Assembly: GCA_013388745.1 (NCBI GenBank)
Contig: JACAER010000002.1
Span: 1-64,000, forward strand
Reading direction: 5' to 3'
Source: Chloroflexota bacterium
GTDB lineage: Bacteria > Chloroflexota > Anaerolineae > Aggregatilineales > Phototrophicaceae
Length of the DNA: 64,000 bases
The translations under genes were made by a program, and so were the position numbers. How positions within the stretch are numbered: position 1 is the first letter of the stretch; each line of letters starts with the position of its first letter. The notes beneath the pieces were generated by a model. The model was not told the DNA's origin, did not search any database, and was given only the letters and a program-made list of their open reading frames with translations. Below, piece by piece: positions 1-8,908 of this stretch.

Positions 1-53
1 AGTCATGACTCGCCCCGACCGCACCCTCTACGATCTCGACAACCCTCAAGCAA

Positions 54-923
54 TCACAGGCGCACGCGCGAAAAATATTCCGGCTTGCCGCGTATGCCCA
101 GCCGCAGGCGGAACAGCGCGCCCGCCAGCGCGCCGTTTTCTTCCGGTTTTTCGCCGCCGGCGCTTGTCGCGTAAATATCGGCATAATCGTCTCCCGCAAA
201 CGTCAGGCTGGAGACTTTTTTGACCGGGAACATGATCTGGCGCTCGATCTTGCCCTGTGGATCGTAGCGAATCAGCCGCGAACCATCCCACACCGCCAGC
301 CAGATGAAGCCCTCCGCATCCACCGTCATGCCATCGGGGAAACCGATCTCAGCGGGCAGCGTGGCGAAGGGGCGCGGCTCCGCGATGTCGCCAGAGACGC
401 GATCATAGGCGAACTGCGTGATCGTGTAGTTCAGGCTGTCCACATGGTACAGCGTCTTCAGATCGGGGCTGAAGCCCATGCCGTTGGAGAGGCGGATCTG
501 GTCGCGCAGCTTGCGAATCGTGCCGTCGAGTTCCAGCAGATACAGGCTGCCGAAAGCGCTGCCTTCGCCATAGGGCATTGTGCCGCACAGCACGCGCCCG
601 GCGGGGTCGGCGCTCACGTCGTTAAAGCGGTTGCCTTCTTCGCCTGGCAGCGCGTCGTACAGCGTCGTGAGCTGCCCATCCTGCAAGCGTTGGATTTTGC
701 CGCCGACACCGAACACCAGCAGCGCGCCATCCGCCTGGAACGTGAACCCGCCCATGACCGCGCCGCGATAAAAGACCTCATGGACGGCGGTCGCCGGGTC
801 AAAACGAAAAATCGTGCCTTTGGGAATATCCAGCCAGTAAACGTGGTTGTCCAGCGTATTCCACAGCGGGTTTTCGCCTACCTCACAGGCGTAATTGGCG
901 ATCATTTCTGGTGTAGTTGGCAT
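54..923 (-). CDS. SMP-30/gluconolactonase/LRE family protein
   Basis: A 289-residue six-bladed beta-propeller of the SMP-30/gluconolactonase family, which hydrolyses sugar lactones or similar esters with a divalent metal. The metal ligands of the family are all recognisable: Glu17 in GENPLW, Asn147 in SNGMGFSPD and Asp197 in FPDGMTVD, with Asn101 in NRFNDV at the substrate side. Length is normal and there is no signal peptide, so it should be cytoplasmic. It is divergent from the large kinase gene to its right and has no operon partner inside the window. The substrate cannot be told from the sequence. Confidence 0.88.
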   Translation of the reverse strand: MPTTPEMIANYACEVGENPLWNTLDNHVYWLDIPKGTIFRFDPATAVHEVFYRGAVMGGFTFQADGALLVFGVGGKIQRLQDGQLTTLYDALPGEEGNRFNDVSADPAGRVLCGTMPYGEGSAFGSLYLLELDGTIRKLRDQIRLSNGMGFSPDLKTLYHVDSLNYTITQFAYDRVSGDIAEPRPFATLPAEIGFPDGMTVDAEGFIWLAVWDGSRLIRYDPQGKIERQIMFPVKKVSSLTFAGDDYADIYATSAGGEKPEENGALAGALFRLRLGIRGKPEYFSRVRL

Positions 924-1264
924 TTTCTCTTAGCCCCGACTCGCGCTTACGCAGCGCAAAACGAAATTTGCGCTGATTATAGCGCAGACGCGAGAGAAGT
1001 TGCCTGCCCAATAGCAAGAACAGCTTTCTATCAGAATGGCCCTAAATCGGCCCTGACTTTTTTCCTTTTTCCGCCTGACATGCACTGTTACGAACATTGC
1101 ACTGTTACGATTTTTGAGCGAAAATAACCTGACACTTGCCTCGCACGGCCAAACCACAGCCTGATGTCACAGACGCAGGCCGTGGGGGTAACGTCAGGCC
1201 GTGGATAAGCGTATCAGGCAGATAAACGCTCCCTAGCAGAAATTTCTTGATAGAGAGGAACGCG
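924..1264. promoter_or_regulatory. Divergent regulatory region with two pairs of direct repeats
   Basis: No gene is apparent here. For the leftward SMP-30 gene a TATAAT -10 box lies at 976-981 on the minus strand, without a convincing -35. Toward the kinase gene there are two direct-repeat pairs: TGCACTGTTACGA at 1081-1093 and 1098-1110 (17-bp period), and CAGGCCGTGG at 1176-1185 and 1195-1204 (19-bp period). Such spaced repeats look like binding sites for a regulator, but which one is unknown. Confidence 0.45.
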
Positions 1265-4200
1265 ATGGCCCGCTATTTCGGTGCGTATGAAGTCCTGGAA
1301 GAAATCGGCAAGGGGGGCATGGCAACCGTTTACCGCGCGCGCCAGGCCAGCGTCGATCGCGATGTGGCCATCAAGGTCATCAAAGGCGGCATCAAAGATG
1401 ACAGCGACGCCGTGCAGCGCTTTCAGCGTGAAGCGCGCGTGATCGCCCGTCTGGAGCACCCGCATATCCTGCCGATCTACGATTTCGACGGTACGCACGA
1501 GCCGCCCTATATCGTGATGCGCTATCTGGATGGGGGCACGCTCAAAGATGTCATGAAACAGGGCTTACTCCCTTTGCCGGAAGTCGCCTACCTCATTCAG
1601 CAGGTGGCGTCTGCCCTGGATTACGCGCACCGTCAGGGCATTGTTCACCGCGACATCAAACCCAGCAATATCATGATTGATCGCGAGGGCAACGCCTTCG
1701 TCAGCGATCTGGGGATTGCCCGCATCACCGGCGACGGCCAGCGCAAAGGCATCACCATGTCCGGGGCGATCATCGGCACGCCAGAATATATGTCGCCGGA
1801 GCAGGCGATGGGGTTGAGCGATGTCGATTTCAGGGCGGATATTTATTCGCTCGGCGTGATGCTCTTCGAGATGCTTACGGGGACTTTGCCGTATCTGGCT
1901 GATACAGCGATGGGAACCCTGCTCAAGCATATTCAGAACCCCATTCCGCGTATCCGCGACCTCCAGCCAGAGCTGCCCCAAGACATTCAGGAGCTCATCG
2001 AGCGCGTGCTGGCGAAGGAGCCTGATGACCGTTATGAGTCGGCTGGCGAAATGGCACGCCTGCTCATGCAGATGAGCGGCAGCACCATCAGCGCCGCCCC
2101 GCTGCGCCTGCGTGCCGCCGCAGCCGAATCCGTGATTATTCGTACACAGGTCAATTTAGGGCAGGATACCGGGTCACAGGTCAGCACTGGCTCGCGCGAG
2201 ACGCCCAACGAACAGCAGCGGCAGGTGACGGTCGTCCACATCAACGCCGCCGATTTTGAAGAATTGTTGATGGAAGCCGCGCCCGAAGAAGCCAATGCTG
2301 CGCTCACCACCATCTTCGACCAGCTTCAAAAAATTGTCGAAAGCCGCGGTGGGCAGGTTCGTGAACGCACGGCGACCACCTTGCAGGCCTTGTGGGGTGT
2401 CAACGAAGTTCACGAAAGCGATCCCGAAAGCGCCATTAACGCGGCATTGGCGGCGCGTGACACAGCACAGCGTCTGACGGCCAAATGGTTGAAAGCCGAC
2501 GAATCCACGCCGATTCAAATGGGCGTGGATACAGGCGCCGTGCTGGTGCAGAGCAGTGCAGCAGGTATTTCGACCAGCGGCCAGCCGATCACCTTTGCCG
2601 CGCGCATTGAACGCGCCGCGTCGCCAGGCACGATTCTGATTTCGCACGATACCTTCCGCCACGTTACAGGCATTTATGACGTGCAGCAAGAAACCCCCGT
2701 GCGCGTGCGTGGGCGCAGCGAAGCGATCCCCGTCTATGTCGTCCAGCGGGCGCGTCCGCGGTCTTTCCGCTTGCAATCGCGCGGGGTCGAAGGCATCGAA
2801 ACCAAGATGATCGGGCGCGACGGTGAACTCAAACTGCTGCAAGACGCGATGATGCTGTGCATTGAGGACAGCGAAACGCAGATGGTGACGGTAACGGCTG
2901 AAGCCGGCGTCGGCAAGTCGCGTTTGCTGTTTGAGTTCAGTCGCTGGCTGGATGTGATCGACCAGCGCATCAAATTCTTTGAAGGGCGCGCCACGCAGCA
3001 GACGACCAATCTGCCCTATTCGCTGATTCGCAGTGTTTTTTCCTTCCGCTTTGAAATTCTCGACAGTGATACGCCAGAGGTTATGCGCGAGAAATTTACC
3101 AAAGGCATTGTTGGTTTCCTGGGAACCCACAGCGAAGACGAAGCCGCCTTCATCGGTCAACTGGTGGGTTTTGACTTCAGCGAACACCCCGCCGTCAAAC
3201 CGATTTTGAGCAGCGCTGAAGCCTTCCAACGGCAGGCGCTCGCCTATCTGAACACCTTTTTCCGCAGCATTACCAAAGAAATCCCGGCAATTATCGAACT
3301 GGAGGATATCCACTGGGCCGACACCCACTCGCTCGATCTGATCGACCATCTGGTGACAGAAAACCGCAAGCTGCCGCTGATGGTGATTTGTATGGCACGC
3401 CCAGAACTCTACGAACAGCGGCGCGGTTGGGGCGAGGGCCAGGACTTTCATCACCGCATTGACCTCAAGCCCTTGAGCAAGCTGGATACGCGCCGTCTGG
3501 TGCGCGAAGTGCTGCAAAAGGTGGATGATATTCCCGCCGAAATCCGCGATTTGATCGTGGATCGCGCCGATGGCAACCCCTTCTATATCGAAGAATTGGT
3601 CAAAATTCTGATCGAAGACGGCGTTATCGTCAAAGGCAAGACCGAAGACGCTAACTGGCGCGTGCTGCCGGAACGCCTGGCCGACCTGCGTGTGCCGCCT
3701 ACCCTCACCGGCGTGCTTCAGGCCCGGCTCGATACCCTGCCCCCGGCGGCCCGTTTGCTGCTCGGCAGGGCTTCCGTCATCGGGCGCATCTTCTGGACCA
3801 GCGCCCTGATGGCCTTAGAAAGCGCCGACGGCTTTCAGATTGAACGCCCTGACCGGCTGCTGGACGATCTGCGCCGCCGCGAGATGATTTACCTGCGCGA
3901 AAAATCGGATTTTGCCGGGACACAGGAATACGTCATCAAACACGCCATTTTGCGCGATGTGATTTACGAGAGCTTGCTTAAGCGCCAACAGCGCGCCTAC
4001 CATGCCGCTGTGGCAGACTGGCTGCTGCGTACCAGCGCCGAACGCGCCGACGAATATACCGGCTTGATCGCCGAGCACTACGAAAGAGCGGGCGCACCGG
4101 TCAAAGCCGCGCGTTATCTGTTCAACGCCGGCGAACAAGCCTACAGAGTAGCGGCCTATCCCGAAGCCACGGCCTCCTTGCATCACGCCCTGGCGATTCT

Positions 4201-5221
4201 GCCTGCCGACGCGGGCGACGAAGCGCAGGAAATGCGCCTGCACGTCAGCCTGATGCTGGCCGAAATTTATGACGCCGCCGGACACTATAACGAAGCCGTT
4301 GCTCTGCTCGAACCTCTGCTGCCGCTGGCGCGCGCGCTGGGGAATACCGACCTGACTGCTAAAACGCTGGCCCAGGTGGGACGTGGTGTGGGCGTCCGGC
4401 GCGGCAAATTGGCCGAAGGCGAAGCGTACCTTCTTGAAGCCGAAACGCTGGCGCGTGGCGCTCATGCCTTGCCCACGCTGGCGTTTGTGCTGCGCCAGTT
4501 GGGCAACCTGTATCTCACAATGCCGGAAAGATTTCAACGTCGGCTGCCCCTGCTCGAAGAAAGTCTGCAAATTGCGCGCAGTACCGGAAACGAGTTTGAA
4601 GCCGCTGCGACCCTGAACAGTATCGGCAACAGTTATGCCTCTCTCTCGCAGAACGCGCAGGCCATTGCCGCCTATGAAGAAACCATCAGAATTGGCCGCC
4701 GTCTGGGTGATTTACGCGTTGTCGCCTTTGCGGTAGGGAACATCGGCAATTGTCTGCTTTCCGAAAAAGACTACGAAGGGGCGCTGCGCGCAAATATGGA
4801 AGCGCTCAGCTTGTCAGAGAAAATCGGATTGGATACCCTGGTTCCCAGAGCGAATATCGCCCAGATTTGCATTGTGACCGGACGCGCGGTGGAGACCATA
4901 GAACCGCATCTTCAGTTTGTCCTCAAACAAGCCATGGTCCATGACACCCAGCCCATGATCGTCTCCGGCATCGAAATCTATGGCATGCTGTATGCGCGTG
5001 AAGGACGCTATACCCCGGCGCTCGAATATCTGGGGCTGGCGCTGGCTTCCGATCTGCTGGAACCCATCGAACGTGAGCTGTTCATCGATCCCGCGATCAA
5101 CGGTATCCGTCAGCACGTTTCCGAAGACTCGGTGCAGGCGGGGCTGGCGCGCGGCGCGACGCTGGATATGTATACGATCGCCCGCAGCCTGCTGAAAGAG
5201 GAGGGGGCTGCGGCGGGCTAA
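1265..5221 (+). CDS. Ser/Thr protein kinase - degenerate class III cyclase - AAA ATPase - TPR protein
   Basis: A 1318-residue signalling protein. The N-terminal Hanks kinase domain (about 1-270) has the glycine loop, Lys37, HRD 128-130, DLG 148-150 in place of DFG, and SPE 177-179. A class III adenylate/guanylate cyclase domain follows (about 318-505), but the first metal Asp is Asn327 and the usual GDG motif reads A-T-T at 370-372, so it is probably catalytically dead and acts as a sensor or scaffold. Next is an AAA/STAND ATPase with Walker A Lys551, then tetratricopeptide repeats to the C-terminus. I chose ATG 1265 because GAGAGGAA precedes it; ATG 1247 would add six residues without a binding site. 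No membrane segment, so cytoplasmic. It resembles the second kinase at 55.2-58.4 kb in general plan, but that one has no cyclase domain. Confidence 0.88.
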   Translation: MARYFGAYEVLEEIGKGGMATVYRARQASVDRDVAIKVIKGGIKDDSDAVQRFQREARVIARLEHPHILPIYDFDGTHEPPYIVMRYLDGGTLKDVMKQGLLPLPEVAYLIQQVASALDYAHRQGIVHRDIKPSNIMIDREGNAFVSDLGIARITGDGQRKGITMSGAIIGTPEYMSPEQAMGLSDVDFRADIYSLGVMLFEMLTGTLPYLADTAMGTLLKHIQNPIPRIRDLQPELPQDIQELIERVLAKEPDDRYESAGEMARLLMQMSGSTISAAPLRLRAAAAESVIIRTQVNLGQDTGSQVSTGSRETPNEQQRQVTVVHINAADFEELLMEAAPEEANAALTTIFDQLQKIVESRGGQVRERTATTLQALWGVNEVHESDPESAINAALAARDTAQRLTAKWLKADESTPIQMGVDTGAVLVQSSAAGISTSGQPITFAARIERAASPGTILISHDTFRHVTGIYDVQQETPVRVRGRSEAIPVYVVQRARPRSFRLQSRGVEGIETKMIGRDGELKLLQDAMMLCIEDSETQMVTVTAEAGVGKSRLLFEFSRWLDVIDQRIKFFEGRATQQTTNLPYSLIRSVFSFRFEILDSDTPEVMREKFTKGIVGFLGTHSEDEAAFIGQLVGFDFSEHPAVKPILSSAEAFQRQALAYLNTFFRSITKEIPAIIELEDIHWADTHSLDLIDHLVTENRKLPLMVICMARPELYEQRRGWGEGQDFHHRIDLKPLSKLDTRRLVREVLQKVDDIPAEIRDLIVDRADGNPFYIEELVKILIEDGVIVKGKTEDANWRVLPERLADLRVPPTLTGVLQARLDTLPPAARLLLGRASVIGRIFWTSALMALESADGFQIERPDRLLDDLRRREMIYLREKSDFAGTQEYVIKHAILRDVIYESLLKRQQRAYHAAVADWLLRTSAERADEYTGLIAEHYERAGAPVKAARYLFNAGEQAYRVAAYPEATASLHHALAILPADAGDEAQEMRLHVSLMLAEIYDAAGHYNEAVALLEPLLPLARALGNTDLTAKTLAQVGRGVGVRRGKLAEGEAYLLEAETLARGAHALPTLAFVLRQLGNLYLTMPERFQRRLPLLEESLQIARSTGNEFEAAATLNSIGNSYASLSQNAQAIAAYEETIRIGRRLGDLRVVAFAVGNIGNCLLSEKDYEGALRANMEALSLSEKIGLDTLVPRANIAQICIVTGRAVETIEPHLQFVLKQAMVHDTQPMIVSGIEIYGMLYAREGRYTPALEYLGLALASDLLEPIERELFIDPAINGIRQHVSEDSVQAGLARGATLDMYTIARSLLKEEGAAAG

Positions 5222-5255
5222 AGGTGGCGCACGGCTGCCGGGCGGCGCCGCCTTT
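5220..5255 (+). terminator. Hairpin at the kinase stop codon
   Basis: An 11-bp stem (5220-5230 with 5245-5255, one G-T pair) with a 14-nt loop begins inside the stop codon. The trailing sequence is short in T, so it may end transcription or only protect the 3' end. It sits between convergent genes. Confidence 0.35.
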
Positions 5256-5331
5256 AGCACTATCGAGCCGCTTTATTCCCGGCGGATTTATCCCGCAGTC
5301 ATGCAGAACAAAGTTGCACTTGCTGCCCCGC

Positions 5332-5628
5332 TCAGCCACCCGCCATCGCGCCGATAATGCGGAACGGCTCTTTTCCCGTCACTACCTCGTGCGGTACGAC
5401 GGCCTCCGCCGGCTCGTGCGAAAGATCCTCCCCACAGGCGAAAAAGCGGATGAACGGGCGGCGCTGCTGCGTCAGGCTGTCGCGGATCGTGCCGCGCAGC
5501 ATCGGATACACTTCTTCCAAAGCATCGAGGATGGCCCGCTGTGTGATCGGTTCTGCCACCTCCAGCTCAATTGCACCGCTGACCTGCGCCAGCGCACGCA
5601 AATGGGTGGGCAGTGTCACGCGGATCAT
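5332..5628 (-). CDS. MoaD/ThiS family sulfur-carrier-like protein
   Basis: A 98-residue beta-grasp protein ending in Gly-Gly (GAMAGG), the hallmark of ubiquitin-like sulfur carriers such as MoaD and ThiS, which are activated as C-terminal thiocarboxylates. A longer reading frame to 5838 exists but the part above 5628 is antisense to the upstream gene; the ATG at 5628 overlaps the stop of that gene as ATGA, so the two are translationally coupled. No molybdopterin genes are in the window, so the sulfur acceptor is unknown. Confidence 0.8.
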   Translation of the reverse strand: MIRVTLPTHLRALAQVSGAIELEVAEPITQRAILDALEEVYPMLRGTIRDSLTQQRRPFIRFFACGEDLSHEPAEAVVPHEVVTGKEPFRIIGAMAGG

Positions 5629-6740
5629 CGCAGCACTTGCACTTCCACAGACAGCACAGGGGGCAAATCGTGGACGATCGGCATCCAATGATCGCCCGAA
5701 TCGGCAGAAACGTAGACCTGGCCGCCTGTCGTGCCGAAATAAATCCCGCACGAGTCCAGCGAGTCTACGGCCAAGGCATTGCGCAGGACATTGACGTAAC
5801 AATGACTCTGCGGCAGCCCATTGGTCAGCGCCTCCCACTCGTTGCCGCCAGAGCGGCTGCGATACACGCGCAGTTTGCCATCGGGCGGGAAGTGGTGCGA
5901 GTCACTTTTGATCGGCACGACGTAAATCGTTTCCGGTTCATGGGCATGAACGGCGATGGGAAAGCCAAAATCGCTGGGCAGGTTGCCGCTCACCTCGTGC
6001 CACGATTCGCCGCCGTTATCCGAGCGCATCACGTCCCAGTGCTTTTGCATAAACAGTGTATTGGGGCGCGCCGGATGCATCGCAATGCTGTGAACGCAGT
6101 GGCCGACTTCCGCCTTGGCGTCCGGCAGTTCCTGGTCAGATTTCAACCCCTGATTCACGGGCTGCCAGTTCATGCCGCCGTCGTCGCTGCGAAAAGCGCC
6201 CGCAGCGGAGATGGCGACGAAGATGCGTTTGGGGTCATCGGGACTAAGAACAATGGTGTGCAGACACATACCGCCCGCGCCCGGTTGCCACAGGTGGCCT
6301 TTGACGCTGCGCAGCCCGGATAACTCCTGCCAGCTTGCGCCGCCATCGCTGGAATGAAACAGCGCCGCGTCCTCGACCCCGGCGTACAGCGAGTCCGGAT
6401 TGTTTGGCGACGGTTCAAGATGCCAGACGCGCTGGAATTCCCAGGCATGCTGCGAACCATCATACCACTGGTGTGTGCCTGGCACGCCCGCATAGGCGAA
6501 GGCATTGCTGACAGTTTGCCATGTTTTCCCGGCATCATCGGAACGTTGTATGACCTGGCCAAACCAACCGCCGGATTGCGACACATACAGCCGGTTTGGA
6601 TCGCTCGCTGTCCCGGTAATGTGGTAAATCTCCCAACCGGGGAAGTGCGGGCCTTCGATTGTCCAGTCTTTGCGCTGCTCGTCCGAACGCAGAACGAACG
6701 CGCCTTTGCGGGTGCCAACCAGAACACGAACTTCACTCAT
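5625..6740 (-). CDS. WD40/YVTN/BNR-like repeat glycosidase-like protein (sialidase fold)
   Basis: A 371-residue beta-propeller with repeated BNR/Asp-box motifs (SxDxGxxW type, for example [24 protein letters not shown]), as in exo-alpha-sialidase and VPS10-like proteins. It starts with [14 protein letters not shown], the usual N-terminus of this group, and has no signal peptide. ATG 6740 is preceded by AAAGGA; an upstream ATG at 6764 also has an AAGGAAG box and would add eight residues. It is co-transcribed with the MoaD-like gene through a 4-nt overlap. True sialidase activity is not established; many relatives are annotated only as BNR-repeat proteins. Confidence 0.78.
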   Translation of the reverse strand: MSEVRVLVGTRKGAFVLRSDEQRKDWTIEGPHFPGWEIYHITGTASDPNRLYVSQSGGWFGQVIQRSDDAGKTWQTVSNAFAYAGVPGTHQWYDGSQHAWEFQRVWHLEPSPNNPDSLYAGVEDAALFHSSDGGASWQELSGLRSVKGHLWQPGAGGMCLHTIVLSPDDPKRIFVAISAAGAFRSDDGGMNWQPVNQGLKSDQELPDAKAEVGHCVHSIAMHPARPNTLFMQKHWDVMRSDNGGESWHEVSGNLPSDFGFPIAVHAHEPETIYVVPIKSDSHHFPPDGKLRVYRSRSGGNEWEALTNGLPQSHCYVNVLRNALAVDSLDSCGIYFGTTGGQVYVSADSGDHWMPIVHDLPPVLSVEVQVLR

Positions 6741-6928
6741 CGTCTTGTCCTTTGAGAAGTGCATTTGACTTCCTTCAGGATAGAACTTTTGTTCGTTTTC
6801 GTCAAGCGCTTTGTGTCTCCTGGATGCATTTCAGATTATTGGCCGATAGGCCTGAAATCGAGCTGCCAGACTTTCGCTCTAAACCATGCTGCCAAAATAT
6901 GGAAATACACCCAGGCGAAAATAGTCTG

Positions 6929-6957
6929 TTGCCAGCGCGCGCCGAACTCGTTAAAAT
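6929..6957 (+). promoter_or_regulatory. Promoter of the gcv operon
   Basis: TTGCCA at 6929-6934 and TAAAAT at 6952-6957 are separated by 17 bp, a good sigma-70 type promoter. It would start transcription near 6964, just ahead of the glycine aptamer. Confidence 0.6.
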
Positions 6958-6971
6958 ACAATAGATGGATA

Positions 6972-7090
6972 CAGCGGTTGGTAAAGAGAGCGCCTAACCA
7001 GGACGCCGAAGGGGCAAGCTGTCAAATGCTGGCTTGACAGTGAAACTCTCAGGTCACAGGGATTTACCCGCCGTCCAAGCTCTGAAAGTT
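6972..7090 (+). promoter_or_regulatory. Glycine riboswitch aptamer
   Basis: The conserved glycine aptamer core is present: AGAGAGCGCC near 6985-6993, GACGCCGAAGGGGCAAG at 7002-7018, a variable stem-loop (GCTGTCAA...TTGACAG), and ACTCTCAGGTCACAGGGAT at 7044-7062. Only one aptamer core is seen, so it is a singlet, probably with a ghost helix. It stands in front of gcvH, the classical location, and should tune glycine cleavage gene expression to glycine level. Confidence 0.88.
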
Positions 7091-7140
7091 CGTTGACCGA
7101 CAGAGCGCACAGCAAATTTTGTTGTGCGCTCTTTTTATTT
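7079..7140 (+). terminator. Riboswitch expression platform: terminator with competing antiterminator
   Basis: A perfect 10-bp stem AGAGCGCACA (7102-7111) with TGTGCGCTCT (7123-7132) runs into TTTTTATTT and ends 25 nt before gcvH. Upstream GCTCTG (7079-7084) can pair with CAGAGC (7101-7106), the foot of the terminator stem, so the two helices exclude each other. This is what a transcription-attenuation riboswitch needs; glycine-induced antitermination is the expected direction for gcv genes. Confidence 0.75.
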
Positions 7141-7165
7141 CATCACTGGGATGAAGGAGTCTTTT

Positions 7166-7555
7166 ATGGCAGGCTGGAAAGCACCGGAAAATTTGAAGTA
7201 TCAGAAATCGGACGAATGGCTGCTGCTGGAAGGCGACACCGCCACCGTCGGCATTTCCGATTACGCGCAGGATCAGCTCAATGACATCGTGTATGTCGAA
7301 CTGCCGGAAGTCGGGCGCGCCGTCAACAAAGGCGAAGAATTCGGCTCGGTCGAATCGGTCAAAGCCGCCTCGCCGCTCGTTTCGCCCGTCAGCGGCACGG
7401 TGAGCGCCGTCAACAGCGCGCTGGAAGACGAACCGGAACTGATTAACAGCGACCCGTTCGGCAAAGGCTGGATTATCAAAATAAAAGTGAGCGCAGCGGA
7501 CACGGCAGACCTGATGGACGCCGCCGCCTACAGCGCTTACTGCGAAAATCGTTAA
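7166..7555 (+). CDS. gcvH: Glycine cleavage system H protein
   Basis: The 129-residue lipoyl carrier that shuttles the aminomethyl group of glycine between the P, T and L proteins. The lipoylated residue is Lys66 in ESVKAAS, and the fold is of normal length (family about 125-130). ATG 7166 is preceded by AAGGAGT; the upstream ATG at 7151 lies within that binding site region and is not used in the family. First gene after the glycine riboswitch and 15 nt ahead of gcvPA. Confidence 0.96.
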   Translation: MAGWKAPENLKYQKSDEWLLLEGDTATVGISDYAQDQLNDIVYVELPEVGRAVNKGEEFGSVESVKAASPLVSPVSGTVSAVNSALEDEPELINSDPFGKGWIIKIKVSAADTADLMDAAAYSAYCENR

Positions 7556-7570
7556 GGAGCAGCACAAGTT

Positions 7571-8908
7571 ATGACCTATATTCCACATACTGACGCCGAA
7601 CGCCAGCAGATGTTGGCCGCTGTCGGTGTCACCACGATGGAAGATTTATTCCCCGACGTACCGGCCAAATACCGCTTCCCGCAACTCAACATCCCGGCGG
7701 CGCTTTCGGAACTGGAGACAGCGGCCGAACTGCTGGCGCTGAGCGAAGCCAACGAACACGCGCAGGATTTCGCCGTGTTTCGCGGCGCGGGCGCCTATCA
7801 CCACTTTATCCCCTCCGTCGTCAATCATATGCTGCTGCGCGGCGAATTTTACACAGCCTATACCCCGTATCAGCCGGAAGTCAGCCAGGGCACGCTGCAA
7901 GCCATTTTCGAGTATCAGAGCATGATCTGCGCGCTGACCGGCATGGACGCCGCCAACGCCAGCCACTACGACGGCGCGACTTCGCTGGCCGAGGCGGTCA
8001 CCGTTGCCCTCGACGTGGGGCGGCAAAAACGGCGCAAGATCATCCTCAGCCCCGCCATCCACCCGCAGTATCGCGCGGTGGTGCGCACGTATCATCAGGG
8101 CAACGATGTGCAAATCGTGGGCGACGGCGGGCGCGCCGACCTCAGCGATTTGATCACTATGTTGGACGAAAACACGGCCATGCTGGCGGTGCAGTATCCT
8201 AATTTCTTCGGGCAGATCGACGATTACAAGACGCTGGCCGAAAAAGTGCATAACGCCGGCGCGCTGCTGGTGTTCGTCGCCAACCCCCTGGCGCTGGCGC
8301 TGCTGAAGAGTCCCGGCGAACTGGGGGCGGACATCGTGGTAGGCGAAGGCCAGCCGCTCGGCATCCCCCTGGGCTACGGCGGGCCGTATCTCGGTTACTT
8401 CGCCATCCGCAATGCGTATGTGCGCAAGATCGCCGGACGCATCGTGGGCGAAACGCTGGACAAGAACGGCAAGCGTGCCTACGTGATGACGCTGCGCCCG
8501 CGCGAACAGGACATCAAGCGTGAAAAGGCTAGCAGCAATATCTGCACCAATCAGGGCTTGATGGCCCTGGCGGCGGTGGTCTACATGTCGGTGATGGGCA
8601 AGCAGGGCCTGAAGCAGGCCGCCGAACTCTGCTATCACAAGGCGCACTATGCCGCGCAGCAGATCAACAGCGTGCCGGGCTACAGCGTCGAGTTGAGCAA
8701 GCCGTTTTTCCACGAGTTCATGGTCAAATGCCCGCTGGCGATCAGCGACCTGAACAATGCGCTGCTGGAACGCGGTTTTATCGGCGGTTATGATCTGGGG
8801 GCCGATTACGCGCACCTCAAAGATCACATGCTGTTATGCGTGACCGAGATGAACAGCAAGGACGAAATTGACGCGCTGGTGGCCGCGCTGAAGGAAATCG
8901 GATCTTAA
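7571..8908 (+). CDS. gcvPA: Glycine dehydrogenase (decarboxylating) subunit 1
   Basis: The 445-residue N-terminal-half subunit of the split P-protein, which with GcvPB forms the PLP enzyme that decarboxylates glycine and loads the aminomethyl group on GcvH. It begins MTYIPHT and carries the typical FRGAGAYHHFIPSVV, TAYTPYQPEVSQG and SNICTNQGLMAL blocks. Length is normal for the subunit. TAAGGAG lies 11 nt before the ATG. Its TAA overlaps the next start as TAATG, so the following DinB-like gene is coupled to it. Confidence 0.96.
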   Translation: MTYIPHTDAERQQMLAAVGVTTMEDLFPDVPAKYRFPQLNIPAALSELETAAELLALSEANEHAQDFAVFRGAGAYHHFIPSVVNHMLLRGEFYTAYTPYQPEVSQGTLQAIFEYQSMICALTGMDAANASHYDGATSLAEAVTVALDVGRQKRRKIILSPAIHPQYRAVVRTYHQGNDVQIVGDGGRADLSDLITMLDENTAMLAVQYPNFFGQIDDYKTLAEKVHNAGALLVFVANPLALALLKSPGELGADIVVGEGQPLGIPLGYGGPYLGYFAIRNAYVRKIAGRIVGETLDKNGKRAYVMTLRPREQDIKREKASSNICTNQGLMALAAVVYMSVMGKQGLKQAAELCYHKAHYAAQQINSVPGYSVELSKPFFHEFMVKCPLAISDLNNALLERGFIGGYDLGADYAHLKDHMLLCVTEMNSKDEIDALVAALKEIGS

